Of a stretch of DNA of 64,000 nt, positions 8,655-16,866 are shown in pieces (within the stretch, counting starts at the first letter, position 1; the number at the start of each line of letters is the position of its first letter). The notes beneath the pieces were generated by a model, which saw only the letters and a list, made by a program, of their open reading frames with translations, searched no databases and had not been told where the DNA came from. The position numbers were made by a program, and so were the translations under genes. This stretch comes from Glutamicibacter ardleyensis. GTDB taxonomy: Bacteria; Actinomycetota; Actinomycetes; Actinomycetales; Micrococcaceae. Location of the stretch: the NCBI RefSeq assembly GCF_014644555.1, contig NZ_BMKX01000001.1, positions 558,001-622,000 on the forward strand. Reading direction: 5' to 3'.

Positions 8655-9806
8655 TCAGTCCGCTGAAGTTACACCACCTAATGGATCGTGAACCACGGCC
8701 TTATACCCTGGCTGTTCGCGTAGAAACTCTCGCAACGTTGGAACGGCGAAACTAACCTGCCCATGTCCGGCCACCTCGATAATGCCGGCCGCCAACAATC
8801 TCAGTCGGTATTGCCCACCATAAACCTGGGTAACGCCCAAACGTTGCGCAATTTCACTGGTCTTCGACGGTCCTTCGTCCTCCGCCATTGCCAGCAGGTA
8901 GGACTGGTCGATGACTGAAAGTGATCGATATGCCGATTCGACCACCGTGGCTCCCATTCGACGTCGCGCTTTGGCAAGCCCTGCAGTCAATGCCTTCTGC
9001 GTCACCTCGTGGCCGTCACGTACCGCTTGGCTCCATACATGGTAACCAACGAGTTGGATTAAAAATGGATAACCGCCAGTAGCTTCGGCAAGTTGTTGAA
9101 TGCGCTCTTCAGTAGCAACGACGCCACTTTCACTAAATGTCTGCCGAAAGGCACTGGCAACTTCTTCGATAGATGCCGAATGCAAGTCGTATTTCTCAGC
9201 GCGACGCAGGAAAGTAGAAACGCCTTCATTCAAAAGATCTTCTACGGCTTTGGGCAATCCGGCGAAGGCGAGTCCAATCGGTAGATCCTCACGAATCATG
9301 TGTTGAACTACGGCAGCAATCTCAGCAAGGTTGTCGCGATCAATTGCATGAATCTCATCTACAGTAATCAAAAGCCCAGTACCATGGCTGTTAAGTTCCT
9401 GAAGCAGCTCCGTAAGCGTTCTGCGCCAATGCATTTCACGTTTTTCTGGCGCGCTTGATTCAAGGGAAAATGGACCTACAGTGAACCCAGTGATCCGTCT
9501 TCCAGCTGGTCCTTCAATGAATTCCTCTTTTGCTGCTTGAACCGCGGCTCCGATTCTTTGCACCAACCCTTTTGTAGCGGTCTCCGAGATTACCATCCAC
9601 CCGTGCTCAATCGCCTCGTCTTCGATTTCACCGAGCATGACGGTTTTGCCGATTCCCCGCGGGCCGCTATATATGGAAAGCAGTCCTGGTGCGCCAGCAC
9701 CATTGCTTATACTTTCGGCAAAGTCCTCGCGAAGTTCAGCCCGCCCGACGAGCATCGGAGGTCTAGCGCCTGCCGTCGGTTTGAATGGATTTTTGGCGGT
9801 AACCAC
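8655..9806 (-). CDS. AAA/STAND-like ATPase with C-terminal winged helix
   Basis: This is a 383-aa P-loop ATPase. Walker A is GPRGIGKT at residues 48-55 and Walker B is LLITVDEIHAID with D150/E151. A LGVTQVYGGQYRLRLLAAG segment near the end looks like a winged helix. The layout resembles archaeal-type ATPases and Orc1/Cdc6-related stand-alone regulators. I take the GTG at 9806 as start because AAAGGAG lies 5 nt before it. The in-frame GTG at 9812 overlaps that site. Three 9-bp repeats lie just upstream. The function is not known. The neighbouring Fic gene is convergent, so the two are not co-transcribed. Confidence 0.75.
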   Translation of the reverse strand: MVTAKNPFKPTAGARPPMLVGRAELREDFAESISNGAGAPGLLSIYSGPRGIGKTVMLGEIEDEAIEHGWMVISETATKGLVQRIGAAVQAAKEEFIEGPAGRRITGFTVGPFSLESSAPEKREMHWRRTLTELLQELNSHGTGLLITVDEIHAIDRDNLAEIAAVVQHMIREDLPIGLAFAGLPKAVEDLLNEGVSTFLRRAEKYDLHSASIEEVASAFRQTFSESGVVATEERIQQLAEATGGYPFLIQLVGYHVWSQAVRDGHEVTQKALTAGLAKARRRMGATVVESAYRSLSVIDQSYLLAMAEDEGPSKTSEIAQRLGVTQVYGGQYRLRLLAAGIIEVAGHGQVSFAVPTLREFLREQPGYKAVVHDPLGGVTSAD

Positions 9807-9831
9807 GAGCACTCCTTTGAAGTCTTTAATT

Positions 9832-9858
9832 TTTTTAAAGTTTTTAAAGTTTTTAAAG
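9832..9858 (-). repeat. Three tandem copies of a 9-bp repeat in the ATPase leader
   Basis: TTTTTAAAG occurs three times in a row (CTTTAAAAA on the coding strand), about 13 bp upstream of the ribosome-binding site of the ATPase gene. Copy-number slippage would change promoter or leader spacing by 9 bp per unit. Confidence 0.85.
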
Positions 9859-10007
9859 TTTCTAATAACCTACCATTTTGAACTTCAAATAAGTAGTGAT
9901 CTCCGCTTGATTCCTTGGGCTCTGAACACAATCTTGGCCCCTGGGTTCAGCTTTCCCCATCTACTCAGAGCCAACAAGTAAAAATTCCTGATGATCATCC
10001 AGAAAAC

Positions 10008-10056
10008 AGTCATGCCGCGACAACTGGGAATAGCTCCCATCCGTCGCGGCATGACT
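10008..10056 (-). terminator. Terminator of the ABC exporter operon
   Basis: A 14-bp perfect outer stem (AGTCATGCCGCGAC and its complement) encloses a second small stem, TGGGA-ATAGC-TCCCA. On the minus strand it is followed by GTTTTCTGG. It lies 15 bp past the stop of the downstream ABC gene. Confidence 0.8.
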
Positions 10057-10071
10057 CGTGTCTTGCTGGTA

Positions 10072-12159
10072 CTACTCGGTTTCAGTGACCGTATCAGGGG
10101 TCTTTGCGCCAGGAACCGGGGTGCCAGCGGCTACCGGAACTGCCGAGGTGTCGGGATTTGCATCCACATCCTCGGCCGGCCCGGCAAACTGCGACTGGTA
10201 CAGGTTGTAGTAGGCACCCTGGGTAGTGAGCAGTTCCTCATGATTGCCCTGCTCCACGATTTTGCCTGACTCCATCACCAAAATGGTGTCGGCATCACGA
10301 ATCGTGGACAGGCGGTGCGCAATGACGAAACTGGTCCGGTCGCTGCGTAGTGCCGCCATGGCGTGCTGCACCAAAACTTCGGTACGCGTATCCACCGAGC
10401 TGGTCGCCTCATCCAAGATCAACAGGGAGGGGTTGGCCACGAACGCGCGGGCAATGGTGATCAGCTGCTTTTCACCGGCCGATACGTTGGTGCCTTCCTC
10501 ATCGATGATGGTGTCGTAACCGTCTGGAAGTGCCCGCACGAAGCGGTCAACGAAGGTCGCCTTCGCGGCCTCGTACACTTCCTCGTCCGTGGCGTCCAGG
10601 CGGCCGTAGCGGATGTTTTCCATAATGGTGCCTCCGAAGAGCCACGCATCCTGCAGCACCATACCGACCTTCGAGCGCAGGTCTGCACGTGACAGGTCGG
10701 TGATATTCGCGTTGTCCAACATGATGCGCCCCGAGTTCAACTCGTAAAAACGCATCACCAGGTTCACCAGCGTAGTTTTACCCGCGCCGGTAGGACCGAC
10801 AATGGCCACTGTGTGCCCCGGATCTGCATCAAATGACAGGTTCTCAATCAGTGGCTGCTCCGGGTTATAGGAGAAGCTCACGTTCTCGAAGGAAACGTGC
10901 CCGTCGGTGCGTGCCGGAAGTTGCTGTTTCGCCTCTTCAGGTTCTTGTTCCTCGGCGTCTAACAGTTCGAAGGTACGCTCTGCCGAGGCAACACCGGACT
11001 GCAGCATATTTGCTACACCGGCAATCTGCCCCAGCGGCTGGGTGAACTCACGTGAGTACTGGATGAATGCGGTGGCATCACCCAGGCTCATCGAGCCGGA
11101 GGCCACACGCAGGCCGCCAACGACTGCGATACCCACATAGGACAGGTATGACACGAAGTTCATCACCGGCATGATCATGCCCGATACGAACTGTGCACCG
11201 AAGCTTGCCTTGTAGAGTTCCTCGTTGCGTTCGGTGAAACGTTCCACCATGTCGTCTTCGCGGCCGAAGACCTTCATGAGCTCGTGACCTGAGAAGGACT
11301 CTTCAATCTGCCCGTTGAGCGCACCGGTATTCTTCCACTGCGCGGTGAATAGCTTCTGCGCCTTAGAACCAATGAAGCCTGCACCCACTGCGGAGAGCGG
11401 CAAAGCGACCAAAGCGATCAGCGCCAACTGCCAAGAGACCACAAACATCATGATCACGATGCCGATCACCGTCATAATCGACTGAACCAGCTGGCTCAAC
11501 GCCTGCTGCAAAGCATTCTGGATGTTGTCCACGTCGTTAGTCACACGGGAGAGGATGTCTCCACGCTGACGGGTGTCGAAGTAGTTCAGCGGAAGGCGGT
11601 TAATCTTATCTTCCACATCCTTACGCAGGTTGTAGACGACTCGCATAACGAGTTTGTTCAGTAACCAGCCCGAAACCCAGGAGAAAATCGATGCCACGAA
11701 GTACATGGCCAGCACCAACAGGATGTACCGCGAGAGCTGAGCAAAATCGATACCCTGTCCAGGGACAAAATCAACCCGAGAAAGCATGTCAGCCTGGGTA
11801 GTTTCACCGGCATCACGCATTCCCTGAACAATCTGGTCCGCGGTCGTGCCAGGTGGCACCTGCATGTTCTTACCGATCATGCCGGCAAAGATGACGTCCA
11901 TGGCACGGCCAAGAATTCGCGGCGCAATTACCGACAGCACCACATACACGGTGATGAGAGCGAAGACAACGCTCATCCCTACCTTGTAGGGTCCCATCAG
12001 ACCGATCAGTCGTTTAGCCGAAGGCCAGAAATGCGCAGCTTTACGGACCGGAGTTTCCTCCCAGCCGCCGGAAGCGGCGGCCACTTCAAACTCGTCTACC
12101 TCTGCGAGGGTGGTATCAACTTGGGCTTGCTTGTCGCTGCCTTTTTTCTTCGCTGCCAT
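10072..12159 (-). CDS. ABC exporter half-transporter, catalytically competent subunit
   Basis: This 695-aa protein has a cytosolic N-tail of about 55 residues, six membrane helices and a nucleotide-binding domain. The Walker A is GPTGAGKTT (about residue 455), Walker B is LLILDEATSSVD with the catalytic Glu, and the H-loop is VIAHRLSTI. Its ABC signature is altered (NVSAGEKQL instead of LSGGQ). The partner gene ends directly before it (TAAATG). In heterodimeric exporters such as TM287/288, the subunit with intact Walker B and H-loop supplies the consensus site. The pairing here matches that plan. The C-terminal tail of about 45 residues is Pro/Ala/Asp-rich. Drug or lipid export is likely, with unknown substrate. 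Confidence 0.9.
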   Translation of the reverse strand: MAAKKKGSDKQAQVDTTLAEVDEFEVAAASGGWEETPVRKAAHFWPSAKRLIGLMGPYKVGMSVVFALITVYVVLSVIAPRILGRAMDVIFAGMIGKNMQVPPGTTADQIVQGMRDAGETTQADMLSRVDFVPGQGIDFAQLSRYILLVLAMYFVASIFSWVSGWLLNKLVMRVVYNLRKDVEDKINRLPLNYFDTRQRGDILSRVTNDVDNIQNALQQALSQLVQSIMTVIGIVIMMFVVSWQLALIALVALPLSAVGAGFIGSKAQKLFTAQWKNTGALNGQIEESFSGHELMKVFGREDDMVERFTERNEELYKASFGAQFVSGMIMPVMNFVSYLSYVGIAVVGGLRVASGSMSLGDATAFIQYSREFTQPLGQIAGVANMLQSGVASAERTFELLDAEEQEPEEAKQQLPARTDGHVSFENVSFSYNPEQPLIENLSFDADPGHTVAIVGPTGAGKTTLVNLVMRFYELNSGRIMLDNANITDLSRADLRSKVGMVLQDAWLFGGTIMENIRYGRLDATDEEVYEAAKATFVDRFVRALPDGYDTIIDEEGTNVSAGEKQLITIARAFVANPSLLILDEATSSVDTRTEVLVQHAMAALRSDRTSFVIAHRLSTIRDADTILVMESGKIVEQGNHEELLTTQGAYYNLYQSQFAGPAEDVDANPDTSAVPVAAGTPVPGAKTPDTVTETE

Positions 12160-13893
12160 TTAGGCCACCTCCTCGGCACTGAGCTGGGATGAAACAATTT
12201 CTTGATAGGTTTCCGAGGTCTCCAGAAGTTCTTCGTGAGTACCCCGGGCAACAATCACCCCGTGCTCCAACACCAAAATCTGGTCTGCACCGGTAATTGT
12301 TGAGACGCGCTGGGCCACGATAATGACCGCCGCGTCCTTGGTTGGTTCATCGAGCGCCGCACGCAACTTGGCATCCGTGCTCACATCCAAGGCGGAGAAA
12401 GAATCATCAAACAGGTACGTGTTTGGCTTGGCTGCCAAGGCGCGAGCAATACATAGTCGTTGACGCTGTCCGCCTGAAACGTTGGTACCGCCCTGGGCGA
12501 TCTTTGATTCCAACTCATTCTCACGCTCGGAGACAAAGTCATCAGCCTGCGCGATGCGCAGCGCCTCCCAGAGTTCTTCTTCTGTGGCATCTTTTGCACC
12601 GAAGCGCAGGTTACTGGCCACGGTTCCAGAGAACAGGTACGGACGTTGTGGAACCGCAGAAATATTCTGCGCCAGCTGATCTCGACCGAGATCACGTACC
12701 GGGACCCCACCAATAAGGACTTCTCCCTCGGTAGCGTCGTAGAGACGTGGGATCAGATTGAGCAATGTGGTCTTGCCGGCACCGGTCGAACCGATGATTG
12801 CGGTGGTTTGTCCCGGCTGGGCTACGAAAGAAACATCCGAGAGTACCGGTGCGTCAGCCCCCGGGTAACCGAAGCTGACATTGCGGAATTCCACGGTGCC
12901 TGGGGTGGGCAAAGGGATTGCCACGTTTTCGGCATCCTGCATGCTTGGATCGCTACCCAGCACCTCACCAATACGGTCCGCCGAAACCATAGCGCGCGGA
13001 ACCATCATGGCCATAAAGGTTCCCATCATGACCGCCATGAGGATCTGGAGCATGTACTGCAGGAAAGCAGTCAGCGCGCCGACCTCAACGACTCCGCTAT
13101 CAACACGGTGTCCACCAAACCACAGCACGGCCGCAGTGGAAAGGTGCAGGATCATGGAAATGGCAGGGAACATCAGCACGAACAGGTTGCCAACTTTAAC
13201 GCCGAGCGTAGTGAGCTCCTGGTTGGCGTCCGCGTAGCGTTCGGTCTCGTGCTTTTCGCGGACAAAGGCGCGGACCACGCGGATGCCGGTGATCTGCTCA
13301 CGCAGCACACCGTTGATCCCATCAATACGTCCTTGCATGTCACGGAAGAGAGGCATCAACTTGATCACAAGGATGCCGACCACGATAAGTACTAGGGGTA
13401 CCGATACCCAGACGAGCCAGGACAGTCCTGGATCTTCACGGATCGCCATGATCACGCCACCGATTGACATGATCGGTGCGGTAATCATGAAGTTCAGTGC
13501 CATAAGCGTAAGCATCTGAACTTGTTGCACGTCGTTGGTGCCACGAGTAATCAGTGTGGCAGCACCAAATTTATTCACGTCTTGAGCGGAGAAGGTAGAT
13601 ACCTTCACAAAGACCGACTGACGAATGTCGCGGCCAATACTCATAGAGGTTTTCGCACCGAAATACACCGCACCAATGGCGGTGATGATCTGCACGAAGG
13701 CTACGACGAGCATGATTCCGCCGGTGCGCCAGATGTAGCCGATATCCGCCTCGACCACACCTACATCGATGATCTTTGCATTCAGGCTTGGTAGGTACAG
13801 CGTGGCGATGGTGGTGGCCAGCTGCAAGATCACTACGGCGGTTATCCAACCGGCGTAGGGTTTGCTGTGTCTGAGGATGATCTTCAGAAGCAT
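12160..13893 (-). CDS. ABC exporter half-transporter, degenerate-site subunit
   Basis: This 577-aa ABC exporter subunit has six membrane helices followed by a nucleotide-binding domain: Walker A GSTGAGKTT (about residue 367) and a canonical signature NVSGGQRQR. The Walker B end is LFDDSFSALD, so Asp replaces the catalytic Glu. The switch-loop His is replaced by Gln (VAQRVSTI). Asp plus Gln are the same substitutions as recalled for TM287, the degenerate partner in TM287/288. It is first in the two-gene operon and is directly followed by the competent subunit. The long divergent intergenic region leads to prxQ. Confidence 0.9.
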   Translation of the reverse strand: MLLKIILRHSKPYAGWITAVVILQLATTIATLYLPSLNAKIIDVGVVEADIGYIWRTGGIMLVVAFVQIITAIGAVYFGAKTSMSIGRDIRQSVFVKVSTFSAQDVNKFGAATLITRGTNDVQQVQMLTLMALNFMITAPIMSIGGVIMAIREDPGLSWLVWVSVPLVLIVVGILVIKLMPLFRDMQGRIDGINGVLREQITGIRVVRAFVREKHETERYADANQELTTLGVKVGNLFVLMFPAISMILHLSTAAVLWFGGHRVDSGVVEVGALTAFLQYMLQILMAVMMGTFMAMMVPRAMVSADRIGEVLGSDPSMQDAENVAIPLPTPGTVEFRNVSFGYPGADAPVLSDVSFVAQPGQTTAIIGSTGAGKTTLLNLIPRLYDATEGEVLIGGVPVRDLGRDQLAQNISAVPQRPYLFSGTVASNLRFGAKDATEEELWEALRIAQADDFVSERENELESKIAQGGTNVSGGQRQRLCIARALAAKPNTYLFDDSFSALDVSTDAKLRAALDEPTKDAAVIIVAQRVSTITGADQILVLEHGVIVARGTHEELLETSETYQEIVSSQLSAEEVA

Positions 13894-14177
13894 GTGATTG
13901 TTGTCCTCACTCCATCAGCTCCAGGATCATCCTGCATCTTCGGATTAAGAGCAGGGAGATTCGAGAGCGAATGTCAGTCTAACCCTTACCTCCGACATTG
14001 AATATCATCCTTGCGATTGATTTTTACCAATCATTAAATTTTCCCTAACTTACGGTGAATTTACCCCTCCCCAGATCAGTCAGCCGGTCGGCTGGACTGG
14101 GCGAAATCAGGCTCTAGCCATGAGCGGGTAGAAATCATAAGATGGAAACTAATTACCGTTATACGAAAGTTGGAGTT

Positions 14178-14654
14178 ATGACCGCGCAAAGCACACCGCT
14201 AATTCCGGGCCAAGAAGCACCCGGATTCACCCTGCTCGATACAACCTCCACTCCGATTTCGCTTGCGGACTACGCAGGTGAAAACGTCATCGTGTATTTC
14301 TACCCCAAGGCCGCGACCCCGGGATGCACCACCGAAGCTTGCGACTTCCGCGACAACCTCAATTCACTGCAAGGGGCCGGATATACGGTTCTGGGGATCT
14401 CGCCGGACGAGCCAGCAGAAATCGCGAAATTCGCCGCCGACCAGTCGCTGAACTTCCCGTTGCTTTCGGATCCGGATAATGCGGTGGCCAAAGCCTACGG
14501 CTCTTACGGAGAGAAGAGCTTCGGTGAAAAGACTTTTGTGGGCACCCTGCGCTCCACCGCCGTCGTATCCCCCGAAGGAAAGATCAGCCACGTGGAATAC
14601 GCGGTAGACGCCAAGGGCCATGTCGCCCGGCTGCGTGAAGAACTCGGCGTTTAG
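14178..14654 (+). CDS. bcp: Thioredoxin-dependent peroxiredoxin, BCP/PrxQ type (copy 1)
   Basis: This 158-aa PrxQ peroxiredoxin has the peroxidatic Cys50 in ATPGCTTEAC and the resolving Cys55 five residues later, the arrangement of atypical 2-Cys PrxQ enzymes. These reduce H2O2 and organic peroxides with thioredoxin in the cytosol. I chose the ATG at 14178, preceded by TTGGAGTT. An upstream in-frame ATG at 14142 has no ribosome-binding site. The gene is divergent from the ABC exporter and convergent with the aldehyde dehydrogenase. A close paralogue lies at 20820-21296. Confidence 0.92.
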   Translation: MTAQSTPLIPGQEAPGFTLLDTTSTPISLADYAGENVIVYFYPKAATPGCTTEACDFRDNLNSLQGAGYTVLGISPDEPAEIAKFAADQSLNFPLLSDPDNAVAKAYGSYGEKSFGEKTFVGTLRSTAVVSPEGKISHVEYAVDAKGHVARLREELGV

Positions 14655-14671
14655 CCGGTAGCACGTACAAA

Positions 14672-14720
14672 AGCCCTGCTCTCCGGAAAATCATCCAGAG
14701 AACAGGGCTCTTGTTATTCA
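14672..14720. terminator. Terminator between bcp copy 1 and the aldehyde dehydrogenase
   Basis: AGCCCTGCTCTCCGG pairs imperfectly with CCAGAGAACAGGGCT around an 8-nt loop. CTTGTTATT follows on the plus strand and TTTTGTACG on the minus strand, so it can serve both convergent genes. Confidence 0.75.
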
Positions 14721-14728
14721 TCGATCGG

Positions 14729-16105
14729 CTAGCGACCGGCGATTTTCACCAGTTTGTGGTTAACGAACTCATCCATGCCGTACTTGCCAAGTTCGCGTCC
14801 GATACCAGAACGCTTCACGCCACCAAAAGGCAGTTCCGGGAAGGTGGCCGAAGGCTCATTGATGGCCACCATGCCGCTTTGCAACCGGGCGGAGATCCGT
14901 TCGGCGCGTTCCAGATCCTTGGTATGAATTGAAGCGCCCAAACCATACTCGCTGTTGTTTGCCAGCTCCACGGCTTCCTCTTCGCCCTCCACCTTGTAGA
15001 GCACGGCTACCGGTCCAAAGAGTTCCTCGGAGAAGGCACGCATTTCCGGGGTTACCCCGGCAAGAATGGTCGGTTCGTAGAACGCGCCGTCACCTTCGAT
15101 AGTCTTGCCTCCGGTCAGCACCGTGGCGCCCTTATCAATGGCGTCCTGCACCTGAGCCGCTAAACCGTCACGTGCGGCAGCCGAGGATAGCGGGCCGAGG
15201 AAGTTCTCCCCCTGAGTCGGATCCCCCACCTTGATGGTGGCAACCTGCTCAGTCAGCGCCTTGGAGAAGTCTTCATACACCGAAGAATCGATGATGAAGC
15301 GTTTGGCCGCGTTGCAGGCCTGGCCGGTGTTGCCAAAGCGTGCGCGCATTCCCATTTTGGCCGAACGTGCCACATCGGCGTCTTCGAGCACCAGGAACGG
15401 ATCCGAGCCGCCCAGCTCGAGCACGACTTTCTTCAGGTTGCGTCCGGCAATCTCCGCCACGGCCGAACCGGCGCGTTCGGAACCGGTCAGTGAGACACCC
15501 TGCACTCGGCGGTCGGCAATGATGTCTGCGACCTGGTCATTGGTGGCGAAGATGTTCACATACGCACCCTGTGGGGCACCTGCCTCCCGGAAGATCTCTT
15601 CCATCGCCAACGCCGACTCTGGGCACTGCGGGGCGTGCTTAAGCAGCACCGTATTGCCGTTCATCAGGTTCGGGGCCGCGAAGCGGGCCACCTGGTAGTA
15701 GGGGAAGTTCCACGGCATGATGCCCAGCAGCACACCAACAGCTTCCTTGCGGACCAGCGCCTTGCCGCCCGAGGCGATTTCCAGCTCTTCGTCTTCCAGG
15801 AACTTCGGGCCGTTCTTCGCGTAGTAGCGGTAGATGGCCGCCACGATCCCAATCTCGCCCAACGCCTGCTTGACCGGCTTGCCCATTTCACGGGTGATGA
15901 TCGCTGCCAGCTCGTCTGCGCGTGCCTCGTAGATATCTGCCACGCGTTCAAGCAGTGCTACGCGGTCGGTCAGCGCTGAGACGGACCATCCTGCATAGGC
16001 TTGGTGGGCTGTTGAAATGGCGGTCTGGATCTGTTCGTCCGAAGCTATGGGGTAGGTTGCTTCCACGACTCCGGTGGATGGGTTGGTCACGGCGTACATG
16101 CTCAT
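14729..16105 (-). CDS. gabD: NAD(P)-dependent aldehyde dehydrogenase, succinate-semialdehyde dehydrogenase type
   Basis: This 458-aa aldehyde dehydrogenase has the general base Glu230 in VVLELGGSDPF and the catalytic Cys264 in GNTGQACNAAK. The oxyanion/cofactor region is GIMPWNFPYYQ, and the C-terminal signature is PFGGVKRSGIGRELG. The length and sequence resemble the short (about 455 aa) GabD2-like succinate-semialdehyde dehydrogenases that feed GABA-derived carbon into succinate. AAGGAG precedes the ATG at 16105 by 4 nt. A second in-frame ATG lies two codons later. The gene stands alone. The substrate is an inference from family likeness. Confidence 0.85.
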   Translation of the reverse strand: MSMYAVTNPSTGVVEATYPIASDEQIQTAISTAHQAYAGWSVSALTDRVALLERVADIYEARADELAAIITREMGKPVKQALGEIGIVAAIYRYYAKNGPKFLEDEELEIASGGKALVRKEAVGVLLGIMPWNFPYYQVARFAAPNLMNGNTVLLKHAPQCPESALAMEEIFREAGAPQGAYVNIFATNDQVADIIADRRVQGVSLTGSERAGSAVAEIAGRNLKKVVLELGGSDPFLVLEDADVARSAKMGMRARFGNTGQACNAAKRFIIDSSVYEDFSKALTEQVATIKVGDPTQGENFLGPLSSAAARDGLAAQVQDAIDKGATVLTGGKTIEGDGAFYEPTILAGVTPEMRAFSEELFGPVAVLYKVEGEEEAVELANNSEYGLGASIHTKDLERAERISARLQSGMVAINEPSATFPELPFGGVKRSGIGRELGKYGMDEFVNHKLVKIAGR

Positions 16106-16703
16106 GCTGCTCCTTGGAGATTCATTGCTTGACTGTGCTTAGCCCAGTCTGCCAGCTAGCCCCCACCGGATGGCAAGAATGCCGCGTGAGAAGTCAGGGA
16201 ATCCGCCCCTTCTTCACAGCTGGCGTAAATTCTGGACTCGCAGCGGCGCATCGCTTCTCAGAACGACTCTTCTCGCCTACCGGCACGTTCGGCAAAATCA
16301 TCGCTGGCCTTCAACGCTCCACCCCTTCTCCAGAAGGGACCAAGCTTGTGTTCGCGCTTCGACTTTAGAGTTCCGCACTCAATTAGCACTTGCAGGGGTG
16401 GATATCTTGCCTATCTGCAATAGGGAAGCAGATTCGGAGCTCAACAATACGGGCGCGAATAAGGAAATCTTGGCTCCCAACTCACTATCAAGTCACGCAA
16501 GCTCCATTGAGGCCTGTTCGGCGCAGAGCAATACTTACTGCCCAAGATCACTTGCTGAGTGAAATTTTCCGCGGGTACAACTACTTGGCACTTTTGATCC
16601 GACGCCAAATGTGCCAATTATCGAGACCGGCTAATTCCCTTTCCCTGAGCCAAGTCCACAGTGTTCGAGACTGCTTGTAACGTGCTTCAACAGACATTTA
16701 CTT
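16106..16703. other. Intergenic region with no supported gene
   Basis: About 600 bp lie between the aldehyde dehydrogenase start and the copper operator. Open frames here have no recognisable domain, no ribosome-binding site and unbalanced composition, so I call none. The AT content rises toward the operator. Confidence 0.5.
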
Positions 16704-16722
16704 TATACCCCTATGGGGTATA
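16704..16722. promoter_or_regulatory. CsoR-type copper operator
   Basis: TATACCCC-TAT-GGGGTATA is a perfect 8-bp dyad with a 3-bp centre. It matches the GC-flanked TACCCC/GGGGTA form of CsoR operators. It lies 144 bp upstream of the CopB ATG. No csoR gene is in the window, so the regulator would act from elsewhere. Confidence 0.75.
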
Positions 16723-16866
16723 TGGTCTCTTGTGGGAGCGGGGCTTTGATTTCACTACTTACGAAAATGCCCCGCCATGAGAGTGAACAACCAATACCTG
16801 AGCGATGGCACCTACTGAGCCAGACTTCAGACCGGCTTGCCATAGGCAGATAGAGGAGACACGACG

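Noticed and set aside
16170-16680. Plus-strand open frames upstream of copB
   Set aside because: Two overlapping frames without homology, likely chance in the intergenic region.
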